A DNA stretch of 64,000 nucleotides from Thomasclavelia ramosa DSM 1402 (GTDB taxonomy: Bacteria > Bacillota_I > Bacilli_A > Erysipelotrichales > Coprobacillaceae): positions 744,001-808,000 of the forward strand of contig NZ_CP036346.1 in the NCBI RefSeq assembly GCF_014131695.1. The letters are read 5' to 3'. Both the position numbers and the translations under genes were made by a program. Shown piece by piece: positions 43,199 through 50,856 of the stretch; the stretch's first letter is position 1, and each line of letters opens with the position of its first letter. The notes under the pieces are model-generated. The model was not told where the DNA came from. It ran no database searches and saw only the letters and a program-made list of their open reading frames with translations.

Positions 43199-43693
43199 AT
43201 GAAGATATTTAAGAAAGTGGTTAGCTATTTATCAATATTATGTTATGTAGTGATAATAGCATTAGTGCTTATACTTGCTCCTATGGTAGTTGGCTACAAG
43301 CCTGTAGTTGTATTATCTGGAAGTATGGAACCCACATATCCAGTTGGAAGTTTGATCTATTACAAAGCTGCTTCTTTTGAGGATATTAAAGAAAACGATG
43401 CAATCACATTTCGAGTAGATGATGATACATTAGTTACTCACCGAGTGATAGTGAAAAACGAAATTTCACAAACTTTTGTTACAAAAGGCGATGCAAATCC
43501 AACTAATGATACAAATCTGGTAGAATATCAAAATGTAGCCGGAAAGACATTAGAATTCTGCCTCCCTGTTGTTGGAACGATCTTTGCTTCATCAGCAAAA
43601 TATATTGCGGTAGCAATTATTGGTGGAATATTGTTATTAAATATTGTTTTGAGTAACCTTGTAGCGGATGAAAAAGAAAAAGTGACAGTCTAA
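43199..43693 (+). CDS. sipW: ER/archaeal-type signal peptidase I, SipW-like (copy 2)
   Basis: The 164-residue protein has N- and C-terminal membrane helices and the Ser-His dyad in VVLSGSMEPTYPVG and LVTHRVIVKN, with FVTKGDANPTND as box D. It is only moderately similar to copy 1 outside the motifs, so the two may have different substrate sets. It lies between TasA-like proteins 3 and 4. Good ribosome binding site (ATAGGAGGCAGGTT). Confidence 0.92.
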   Translation: MKIFKKVVSYLSILCYVVIIALVLILAPMVVGYKPVVVLSGSMEPTYPVGSLIYYKAASFEDIKENDAITFRVDDDTLVTHRVIVKNEISQTFVTKGDANPTNDTNLVEYQNVAGKTLEFCLPVVGTIFASSAKYIAVAIIGGILLLNIVLSNLVADEKEKVTV

Positions 43694-43711
43694 AGATAGG
43701 AGTGTAGCGAG

Positions 43712-44353
43712 ATGAGTAAAAAGAAAAGAACCATAATGAGTCTAATAGTTTTGCTAGGTTGTGTACTTGCTGTATCCGCCACACTGGCATGGTTTACAGA
43801 TAGTGATGAGACTAAGAACCGGATTAGAATTGGTGAATTTGGAATAGATGTTATCGAAAGCTCAACTAATCCCGATGCCTCTGTGAGTGAAGATGGAATT
43901 AAGTATGATGATCCAGTAGTGATTGGACAAGAAAAATCTAAAATTGTTGATATAAAAAATACTGAGGAACTAGATGCTTTCATAAGAGTGACGGTTGAAA
44001 AGGTATGGATGGATGAAGATGGAAATATCTTGAGTGATAAAGATCCTGATAAAATTGTAATTCGTGGAATTGATGAAGATAAATGGATATATAAAGCTAC
44101 TGGGGAAAAGGGTAAATCTTATTACTATCTAAAGATGCCATTAAAATCTAATGAGACTGTCAATTTATTTAAATCATTTATTATTGAAAATAATTTTACC
44201 TCACATGAGGAAACAATGTCATATGCTAATCTTAAATCTAAGATTATAATCACTGCTAATGGTGTACAAGCAGATGACGGTGCTAATGCAGTTGCTACGC
44301 AAAATTGGGATTCAATTATTGTTGAAAATGGACAATTAGTTTCTATTGATTAA
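43712..44353 (+). CDS. TasA/camelysin-like protein 4, SipW-type signal
   Basis: The 213-residue protein has the signal LLGCVLAVSATLAWFTDSDE and the mature pattern DPVVIGQEKSKIVDIKNTEE, LDAFIRVTVEKVW and KSYYYLKMPLKSNETV. Among the eight it is closest to protein 1 (shared SEDGI/TDEGI region, and N-P-D/D-A-N-P turns), so these two form one subtype. It ends the first long transcription unit, before a strong terminator. Confidence 0.84.
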   Translation: MSKKKRTIMSLIVLLGCVLAVSATLAWFTDSDETKNRIRIGEFGIDVIESSTNPDASVSEDGIKYDDPVVIGQEKSKIVDIKNTEELDAFIRVTVEKVWMDEDGNILSDKDPDKIVIRGIDEDKWIYKATGEKGKSYYYLKMPLKSNETVNLFKSFIIENNFTSHEETMSYANLKSKIIITANGVQADDGANAVATQNWDSIIVENGQLVSID

Positions 44354-44361
44354 ATCGTGAA

Positions 44362-44390
44362 AGAGATGTATTTTTATACATCTCTTTTTG
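44362..44390 (+). terminator. terminator of the first fibre operon
   Basis: AGAGATGTA and TACATCTCT (9-bp arms) with T5; just after the stop of protein 4. Confidence 0.85.
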
Positions 44391-44421
44391 TTTTTGAATA
44401 TTATTTTTCGTTTGTGAATAT

Positions 44422-44451
44422 AACCGGAAAAAAACCAAATAAAGATATACT
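44422..44451 (+). promoter_or_regulatory. SARP-type promoter B
   Basis: AACC at 44422-44425 and 44433-44436, 9 bp, TATACT (44446-44451). It is 92 bp upstream of a second copy (44514), giving tandem promoters before protein 5. Confidence 0.75.
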
Positions 44452-44513
44452 GTTAATTGTAAAAGAAAAGTTTTCTTCGATAGTTATATTAATAGAATAA
44501 GAGTTATAAATAT

Positions 44514-44543
44514 AACCAGAAGCAAACCATCAATTGTTATCAT
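44514..44543 (+). promoter_or_regulatory. SARP-type promoter C
   Basis: AACC at 44514-44517 and 44525-44528, 9 bp, TATCAT (44538-44543). The core TATAACCAGAAGCAAACCAT is identical to promoter D (45474-45493). Confidence 0.75.
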
Positions 44544-44585
44544 TGATTTGTAAAATGAAATAAAAAATAAAAAGGAGTGGAAATC

Positions 44586-45359
44586 ATGAAAAACAAGAAA
44601 AGCGTAGTGGCATCAATTGTATTATCAGGGGCATTGGTAGTTGTAGGAACTCTAGCATATTTTACTCAAACACATACAGTTGACAATAAATTAAAAACAA
44701 AAGGGTTTGGCTCTGATATTGTCGAAAAATTTACACCTAAAGAATTTAATCCAGGAGCAACTGTTACAAAAGAGGTACGAGTTGATAATACAGGAGATTA
44801 TGCTTTAGTAGCACGTGCTAAATGGGAAGAATCATGGACACGCAACGGAGAAGAATTTAAAGCAGTAGCTTATCCAGACACTAATAATGAAAGTGTTGTT
44901 GATAAAAATGGTATGAGCGATAAATGGGTTGACGGTAATGATGGATGGGCATATTATAATGAGATGATTGGAGTAAATGGACATACAGAAAATTTCCTAA
45001 CTTCAATTACTTTAAAAAATAGTGCTGATGTAGTTGGAACAGATATTAAAAACTTTTATTATACAACTGCAGCAACTGAACCGGATAAAACATCAATTGG
45101 AACTGACTCAAAAACTCAATGGGTAAAAATTTCTGAAGAAGAATTTAAAGCATTAGATGATGAAAATAACAATATTAAAGCGACATTTAAACGTGCTGAA
45201 GTTAAATCAAATGGTTTATATGATAACGCTGAGTATACATTAACAATTACTGCTCAAGTTTCACAAGCTAATAAAGAAGCTGCTGCAACTTGGATCACTG
45301 ATGCAACAAATCAAACTGTAAAAAATTTCTTAAATGGATTACCTACAGTAAACAACTAA
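44586..45359 (+). CDS. TasA/camelysin-like protein 5, SipW-type signal
   Basis: The 257-residue protein has the classic signal GALVVVGTLAYFTQTHTVDN followed by KLKT, then IVEKFTPKEFNPGATVTKEV, RVDNTGDYALVARAKW and KWVDGNDGWAYYNEMIGVNG. It pairs with protein 6 in the VEKFTPK start and the C-terminal YTLTITAQVSQANKEA strand. It forms its own transcription unit between two SARP-type promoters and a terminator. Ribosome binding site AAAAGGAGTGG. Confidence 0.87.
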   Translation: MKNKKSVVASIVLSGALVVVGTLAYFTQTHTVDNKLKTKGFGSDIVEKFTPKEFNPGATVTKEVRVDNTGDYALVARAKWEESWTRNGEEFKAVAYPDTNNESVVDKNGMSDKWVDGNDGWAYYNEMIGVNGHTENFLTSITLKNSADVVGTDIKNFYYTTAATEPDKTSIGTDSKTQWVKISEEEFKALDDENNNIKATFKRAEVKSNGLYDNAEYTLTITAQVSQANKEAAATWITDATNQTVKNFLNGLPTVNN

Positions 45360-45369
45360 TGAAGCCACG

Positions 45370-45399
45370 AACACTCTAACAATTGTTAGAGTGTTTTTC
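45370..45399 (+). terminator. terminator of protein 5 gene
   Basis: AACACTCTAAC-AATT-GTTAGAGTGTT (11-bp arms) with T5. Confidence 0.85.
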
Positions 45400-45475
45400 T
45401 TTATAAGTTAAGACAATTATTGATTTTTAGATTCAATAAAAACATTAAAATAGAATATTAAGGAAAGTGAAATAT

Positions 45476-45505
45476 AACCAGAAGCAAACCATGATTATTT
45501 ATAAT
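45476..45505 (+). promoter_or_regulatory. SARP-type promoter D
   Basis: AACC at 45476-45479 and 45487-45490, 9 bp, consensus TATAAT (45500-45505); serves proteins 6-8. Confidence 0.8.
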
Positions 45506-45591
45506 AATGTTGTAATATGACAAAAGTATATTTGTTGGTTATTAATACCACATATCGGTTATTAAATATTTGAGAAAGGGGTACGAAAATT

Positions 45592-46320
45592 ATGAAACGA
45601 AAAAAGAGTTTGATTGCAATTATTTCGTTATCAGCATTTTTAGTTATAGGTGGGGCAGTTGCTTATTATAATAGCACAACGAATGTTGATAACAAATTAA
45701 AAACTGGACAGTTTAAGTCAGAAGTTGTGGAAAAATTTACACCAAAAGATAATTGGGAACCCGGAGATAAAGTTACTAAAGAAGTAGGTGTTGAAAATAC
45801 TGGAACTGGTAATATTGTTTCTCGAGCAATGTGGAGTGAAACATGGAAAACAGCTGTTGGTGAAGATATTACAGTTACAAGTGCTGATCCAAGAGCTAGT
45901 GTTGTTGAAAAAGAATATGGTAATAAATGGATATATTCAAATAGTGATGGATATTTCTATTATGACGGAATAATTTCTTCGGGTGGTAGAGCCGAGGATA
46001 AGTTTTTAAAATCAATCATGTTAAGTGGAGATGTCGATTTTGCTGAAACTAAGAAAACAGTAGTATATTATTCGACGATGACAACTGGTGAACCAAGCAA
46101 AATAACTAATAATCCTGAAACAGGATGGGCAGTTGCCCCAAATACAGGCATTCCCAATAATGCAACTTACAATAAAACAGTTGTAACTGGTAATGGTAAG
46201 TATGCTAGTGCCAACTATACTTTAACGATTACAGTTCAAGTTTATCAAGCTAATAAACAAGCAGTCGCAGGAACCGCTTTTGAAACTGTAGTTCCTGAAA
46301 CGTATGCATTATTAGATTAA
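45592..46320 (+). CDS. TasA/camelysin-like protein 6, SipW-type signal
   Basis: The 242-residue protein has the signal FLVIGGAVAYYNSTTNVDN then KLKTG, and mature motifs VVEKFTPKDNWEPGDKVTKE, VGVENTGTGNIVSRAMWSET and SNSDGYFYYDGIISSGG. It is closest to protein 5. First gene of a three-gene unit (6-7-8) read from promoter D; ribosome binding site GAAAGGGGTACG. Confidence 0.86.
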   Translation: MKRKKSLIAIISLSAFLVIGGAVAYYNSTTNVDNKLKTGQFKSEVVEKFTPKDNWEPGDKVTKEVGVENTGTGNIVSRAMWSETWKTAVGEDITVTSADPRASVVEKEYGNKWIYSNSDGYFYYDGIISSGGRAEDKFLKSIMLSGDVDFAETKKTVVYYSTMTTGEPSKITNNPETGWAVAPNTGIPNNATYNKTVVTGNGKYASANYTLTITVQVYQANKQAVAGTAFETVVPETYALLD

Positions 46321-46340
46321 AAAGAAAGTGAGTGATAGAA

Positions 46341-47117
46341 ATGAAAAATAAGAAAAGCCTATCTGCCCTTATTTCATTAGCTGCAATTGTATTGGTTGTA
46401 GGTACATTGGCTTACTTTTCTAGAGACTTAACTGTTGAAAATAGACTTAAGACGGCAAAGTATGATACAACGATCGAAGAAGAATTTATTCCAACTGATA
46501 AGTGGGCACCAGGTGTTGAAATTAATAAAAAAGTTACAGTTAAAAATACTGGAAACGTTGATATTGTGGTAAGAGCAAAATTAACTGAGCTATGGAAACG
46601 TAGTGAAAATCTGATGGATCCTAATGATCCAGATAAAATCTTGAGCGAGGAAGGTGAAATTTTACCAAATTCATTCGTTGATGAAAACGGCATTTCACAT
46701 GATGCGGCAATTAAAAATTTTGTTCAAAATATGGTTTATGAATATGAAGATGTTAAAGATAATCTAGCAGATTATCATAATAAATGGATTCATTATGGTG
46801 ATTATTACTACTATTTAGGTGTAATTGGTGAAGATGAAGCATCAAATGGATTATTAAATAGTGTGAAGATGAATCCGTTATTAGATGCAACAGTTAGCGG
46901 CAGTCATACAGTCGTTGAAGCAGATGAACAAGGGACTACAACTGTAACTAAAAAATATCAATACGGAAAATATGGATATGATAGCGCAGATTATACTTTG
47001 ACAGTTGAAGCGCGGACAGTCCAAGCTTCAAAAGCAGCAATTAGGGATGCGTTTGGTGATAATGTGATGGCTGTGTATTTAGCCGATCATTTTGCTACGA
47101 TTGCTGAACAACAATAA
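46341..47117 (+). CDS. TasA/camelysin-like protein 7, SipW-type signal
   Basis: The 258-residue protein has the signal IVLVVGTLAYFSRDLTVENR then LKTAKYDTTIEEEF, which is nearly the same as in protein 8. Further shared blocks are APGVEINKKVTVKNTGNVDI and KMNPLLDATVSG. Proteins 7 and 8 therefore look like a recent tandem duplication. It carries a KWIHYGDYYYYLGVI version of the W...YY motif. The ATG at 46341 is preferred over a GTG at 46332 that lies in the purine tract. Confidence 0.86.
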   Translation: MKNKKSLSALISLAAIVLVVGTLAYFSRDLTVENRLKTAKYDTTIEEEFIPTDKWAPGVEINKKVTVKNTGNVDIVVRAKLTELWKRSENLMDPNDPDKILSEEGEILPNSFVDENGISHDAAIKNFVQNMVYEYEDVKDNLADYHNKWIHYGDYYYYLGVIGEDEASNGLLNSVKMNPLLDATVSGSHTVVEADEQGTTTVTKKYQYGKYGYDSADYTLTVEARTVQASKAAIRDAFGDNVMAVYLADHFATIAEQQ

Positions 47118-47139
47118 AGAAAAGGAAAGGTGAAGAAGA

Positions 47140-47853
47140 ATGAAAAATAAAAAAAGTTTAGGTGGAATATTATTATTAGCATTAACAGTAGGAGTAGTTG
47201 GGTCGTTAGCGTATTTTAGTCAGGAATTGACAAAAACAAATGAATTTAAAACAGCAAAATATGATACTACAATTGAAGAAGAATTTACTCCACCAACTGA
47301 TTGGTTACCAGGAGTTGAAGTAAATAAAGATGTAACAGTAAAAAACAGTGGTAATGTTGATGTAGTTGTTAAAGCAACATTAACAGAGTCATGGACCCGC
47401 GGTGATGAAACTTTAAGCAATACATTTACTGATGAAAATGGTTTAACACAAAATGCGGCTTTATTGGCATTGCCAAATGTTGTGAAATATACTGATGATA
47501 TAGAGTTGGCGGCACAAGCAGGTAAATGGGTTGAATATGAAGGAACTTATTATTATATGGGAGCAATCAAAGGCGGTAATAGTTCAGCTTTATTATTAGA
47601 TAACGTTACTTTAAATCCACTATTAGATGTAACTGATAAGAGTGTTACTACGGTTGTAACAACTGATGAAAATGGAACAAAAAAAGAAATTACAACTACC
47701 GAAAAAGGTAAGTACGGATATGATGATGCTAATTATAAATTAACAGTAACTGCAAATACGATTCAAGCAACAGCTTCAGCTATTAAAACTTGGGGAAGTA
47801 ATCCAGTTGTAGATTACATTGTTGCTAATTATGCAACAATTGCTGAAAAATAA
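47140..47853 (+). CDS. TasA/camelysin-like protein 8, SipW-type signal
   Basis: The 237-residue protein has the signal ALTVGVVGSLAYFSQELTKT then NEFKTAKYDTTIEEEF, and mature motifs LPGVEVNKDVTVKNSGNVDV, KWVEYEGTYYYMGAI and TLNPLLDVTD. Tandem duplicate of protein 7. It ends the fibre region and is followed by two terminators. Confidence 0.86.
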   Translation: MKNKKSLGGILLLALTVGVVGSLAYFSQELTKTNEFKTAKYDTTIEEEFTPPTDWLPGVEVNKDVTVKNSGNVDVVVKATLTESWTRGDETLSNTFTDENGLTQNAALLALPNVVKYTDDIELAAQAGKWVEYEGTYYYMGAIKGGNSSALLLDNVTLNPLLDVTDKSVTTVVTTDENGTKKEITTTEKGKYGYDDANYKLTVTANTIQATASAIKTWGSNPVVDYIVANYATIAEK

Positions 47854-47870
47854 GATATAAATATAGAAAG

Positions 47871-47905
47871 AACGAACTGTACCCCTCACTTCAGTTCGTT
47901 TTTTC
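47871..47905 (+). terminator. terminator at the end of the fibre locus
   Basis: AACGAACTG and CAGTTCGTT (9-bp arms, 12-nt loop) with a T run. Confidence 0.8.
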
Positions 47906-47921
47906 AATTATATAATGAGTA

Positions 47922-47964
47922 ACAAAAAGATTATAGGATTAATGCTTCTATAATCTTTTTGTAT
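47922..47964 (+). terminator. second terminator-like hairpin (possibly bidirectional)
   Basis: 15-bp perfect arms (47922-47936 and 47948-47962) around an 11-nt loop, A-rich before and T-rich after, so it could stop transcription from either side. It isolates the fibre locus from the gene at 48005. Confidence 0.7.
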
Positions 47965-48004
47965 TCTTTGATTGTTGGGTATATAATTATCTTGGGGTGG
48001 GAAG

Positions 48005-49027
48005 ATGAAATTGTTTAAAAGATTATTAAAGTATTTTAGTAGACTAGAAAAAGAGGAAATTATAGATCTTACGCCAATTGTTGAAGATAAATATAATGAA
48101 GTGGCGATAGGAAATCTAGTATGGGCTTTGATGCCGTTAAGTAATGATGAGTTAGAACGTATAGAAGAAAGTCATCGAATTAGGCCCTATTTGGTCGTTG
48201 CTAAGGACGAAAATTATTTTTATGGGTATTATTGTTCTACAAAACAAAAGTCCCGTTATTTAGCTACATTTAAGCTTGATAAGAATATATATGACCATCG
48301 TAAAAATACATATGTCTATTTAACAAACACTTATAAGATTCCGCGAACTAATTTTCGAGATATTTACAATCGGATTGGAATTAATAATTTAATAATGATT
48401 GAGCGAAAACTGATTGTTAATTCACGCTACCTAGAGGGATTGATTCATTTTGATGTTCCGATTATTTATTGCGTTGGTGATATTATTAGAGTGGGTGATC
48501 AATTATATTATATTTATCAAACAGATAATTCAAACTTATATGTTAATAAGACTAAGTTTGTTCGTGAAGCAGCATTACGATATGAATTTGATTACAGTGA
48601 AACGATTATATTTGATTGTAAAAAATCTTATGAGCTGGTTAATATGCTATCACCAAAACATATTGAAATAGTATATGAAAATAAACGAAAATATAAGCAT
48701 GAACAAAAAAGAAAGCAAGTTAAGCAGTATAAAAATGTTTTTAATTATCCTCGCGGAAGTGTTTTTGAGGATTGTAATGGTGATAAGATAATTTATTTAT
48801 ATAGCCGTTCTAATCATCATTATGGAATCAATACAAAAATCAATGAATTTTTTCCATATATATGTGATATTCAAAATATTGAAAAAGCGAATATTATCGG
48901 TACTATTAATGATGGAAAAATGATGATCATGCTGGAACGTCTGTTAGACCAAAATATTAATCCACATAATATTGTTACAATGATTTATCAAGAGATAATG
49001 GATGAGCGTCCTAGAAGCAGAGTGTAG
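48005..49027 (+). CDS. hypothetical protein with PemK/MazF-like N-terminal segment
   Basis: The 340-residue cytosolic protein is not a known family to me. Residues 35-80 (IGNLVWALMPLSND, HRIRPYLVVAKDENYFYGYY, CSTK) resemble the first strands of PemK/MazF-type domains (G-D-I-V-W ... R-P-x-L-V-V). A second such half may start near residue 155 (YCVGDIIRVGDQLYYIYQ) and a third near 250 (YPRGSVFEDCNGDKIIYLY), suggesting a repeated beta-barrel unit. No antitoxin gene is adjacent, and it is isolated by terminators on both sides, so a toxin role is doubtful. Confidence 0.55.
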   Translation: MKLFKRLLKYFSRLEKEEIIDLTPIVEDKYNEVAIGNLVWALMPLSNDELERIEESHRIRPYLVVAKDENYFYGYYCSTKQKSRYLATFKLDKNIYDHRKNTYVYLTNTYKIPRTNFRDIYNRIGINNLIMIERKLIVNSRYLEGLIHFDVPIIYCVGDIIRVGDQLYYIYQTDNSNLYVNKTKFVREAALRYEFDYSETIIFDCKKSYELVNMLSPKHIEIVYENKRKYKHEQKRKQVKQYKNVFNYPRGSVFEDCNGDKIIYLYSRSNHHYGINTKINEFFPYICDIQNIEKANIIGTINDGKMMIMLERLLDQNINPHNIVTMIYQEIMDERPRSRV

Positions 49028-49042
49028 AAATCTGCTTTTTTT
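49014..49042 (+). terminator. terminator of the gene at 48005
   Basis: AAGCAGA (49015-49021) pairs with TCTGCTT (49031-49037), with a T run after; overlaps the stop codon. Confidence 0.7.
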
Positions 49043-49128
49043 ATTTTTTTTGCTTCTAAGTAGGTTTTTATGAATAATTGCTTTATAATATAAACATAAG
49101 ATTTTATAGAGAAAGTAATGGTGATAAT

Positions 49129-50604
49129 ATGTATGTTGCAACAAGTAGACAAATGAAGGCTTACGATCAGGCTTTATTAAATGAGGGATATTCAATCGAA
49201 GAACTAGTGGATAAAGCTAGTAATGCCATTTTACCGCATTGTTTGGGTTATAATAATATCGTGATTGTTTGTGGACCGGGAAATAATGGAGCTGATGGTT
49301 TAAGTTTAGGGATTAAACTACATATTCGAGCACGAAATGTGAAGTTATACTGTTTTGGAAACCCTAATAAATTTTCTCAAGCAAATAATTTTTATATTGA
49401 GCAAGCGCAAGAGATGGAAGTTCCAATTACTTTTATGGATGAAGAAGATATATCTTTATTTATAAGTGATGCACAAAAAGCAGATGTGGTAATTGATGCA
49501 ATGTTTGGTTTCGGATTAAATGGTGAAGTTCGTGGAGTAGCTAGGATATTAATTGAAGAAATTAATAATTTATATGATATAGACATCATCGCAATTGATA
49601 TTCCAACTGGATTAAATCCTGATACAGGAATACCTTATGGTAATGTGATTTGTGCTAGTAAGACAATTACTTTAACAGCAATCAAACAGGCTTTTTTAAA
49701 TGAAGAGTGTCATATGTATACAGGAGAGATTGCAGTTGAAATATTGGATGCTAAAGATTTACGTCAGGAGCAGGGGCTTGCTAAATTGGTTAGTCCATCA
49801 TGGATCAAATATCATTTAAAACCGCGTGCTTATTATGGACATAAAGGAATCTATGGCAAGATTTTACATTTAACTGGATGTGATTACTATCGAGGAGCTG
49901 CTTTATTAGCGTCAAAAGCCTCGGTTTATAGTGGAAGTGGTGTTGTATGTGTTTGTTCAAGTGAAAAAGTAATTGATGCGCTAGCAATAGTTACTCCTGA
50001 ATGTACTTCTAAACTTCGTAATAGTAAACTGGAACAAGAACTTTTTTATGACCGTGATGCAATTTTGATTGGTTCAGGTTTAGGGTTAAATGAACAAAGC
50101 GAGCAGTATGTAATTGATACTTTACAATATGCCAATTGTCCAATCGTAATTGATGCTGATGGTTTGACGATTGCAGCTAAACATTTAGATTTATTAAAAG
50201 AGTGCCCCGTTCCTATTATCTTAACACCTCATTTTGGTGAATTTAAGCGTTTGTGTGCTTATGATGATGAATTAGATATGATTGATAAAGTTGGTGGTTT
50301 TGCTCGAAAATATGGTGTTACTGTTGTTTTAAAGGGTCCTAACACATTAATTACAGATGGTCGAGAGACATATCGTAATATTACAGCTAATAAGGCGATG
50401 GCTACGGCTGGAATGGGAGATGTTTTAGCTGGGATGATCGTTAGTTTTGTTGGACAAGGCTATACACCTAAAAATGCAGCTATTTTAGGAACTTATCTAC
50501 ATGGCAGCTGTGGGGATGTAATAGGGGATAATTCTTATACAGTATTACCTAGTAAATTAATTGATTTGATTCCACAAGTAATGCATGAAATTATTAATGA
50601 ATAA
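49129..50604 (+). CDS. nnr: bifunctional NAD(P)H-hydrate epimerase / ADP-dependent dehydratase
   Basis: The 491-residue protein fuses the YjeF N-terminal epimerase domain (about 1-210; VCGPGNNGADGL, DVVIDAMFGFGLNGEVRG, DIPTGLNPDTG) to the C-terminal dehydratase domain (about 225-491; GCDYYRGAALLASKASVYSG, LTPHFGEFKRL, ATAGMGDVLAGMIVSFVGQG). Together they repair hydrated NADH/NADPH in the cytosol. The ATG at 49129 is chosen over an upstream ATG at 49078 because it opens directly on the domain (MYVATSRQM). Single gene with its own terminator. Confidence 0.95.
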   Translation: MYVATSRQMKAYDQALLNEGYSIEELVDKASNAILPHCLGYNNIVIVCGPGNNGADGLSLGIKLHIRARNVKLYCFGNPNKFSQANNFYIEQAQEMEVPITFMDEEDISLFISDAQKADVVIDAMFGFGLNGEVRGVARILIEEINNLYDIDIIAIDIPTGLNPDTGIPYGNVICASKTITLTAIKQAFLNEECHMYTGEIAVEILDAKDLRQEQGLAKLVSPSWIKYHLKPRAYYGHKGIYGKILHLTGCDYYRGAALLASKASVYSGSGVVCVCSSEKVIDALAIVTPECTSKLRNSKLEQELFYDRDAILIGSGLGLNEQSEQYVIDTLQYANCPIVIDADGLTIAAKHLDLLKECPVPIILTPHFGEFKRLCAYDDELDMIDKVGGFARKYGVTVVLKGPNTLITDGRETYRNITANKAMATAGMGDVLAGMIVSFVGQGYTPKNAAILGTYLHGSCGDVIGDNSYTVLPSKLIDLIPQVMHEIINE

Positions 50605-50655
50605 TTAGAACTTGAAATCTAAATTTAATTTTAATAGATTTAAAAATATATGTGA

Positions 50656-50684
50656 AAAAGTCATCAATAGTGATGACTTTTATA
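50656..50684 (+). terminator. terminator of nnr
   Basis: AAAAGTCATCA-ATAG-TGATGACTTTT; 11-bp arms. Confidence 0.75.
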
Positions 50685-50775
50685 ATTAGTATTTAAGCAA
50701 GATAAAAGAATGTATTAAAATCAATAAAATAGAAATTTTTTGATACAGGGTATTTAACTATGATGCATTTATAAA

Positions 50776-50850
50776 AAAAGATAATCACGTAAATTAGTTT
50801 TATGCTCATCTGCTTTAGAACTAAAAAACTATCTTAGGATTATCTTTGTT
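50776..50850 (-). terminator. probable terminator of the giant EAL gene
   Basis: On the minus strand AAAGATAATC and GATTATCTTT arms enclose about 50 nt and are followed by T6, just after the stop codon. The long loop lowers confidence. Confidence 0.45.
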
Positions 50851-50856
50851 TTAGTG

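Noticed and set aside
48005-49027. PemK/MazF toxin-antitoxin pair
   Set aside because: No antitoxin gene adjoins it, and the protein is three times the length of a normal PemK toxin.
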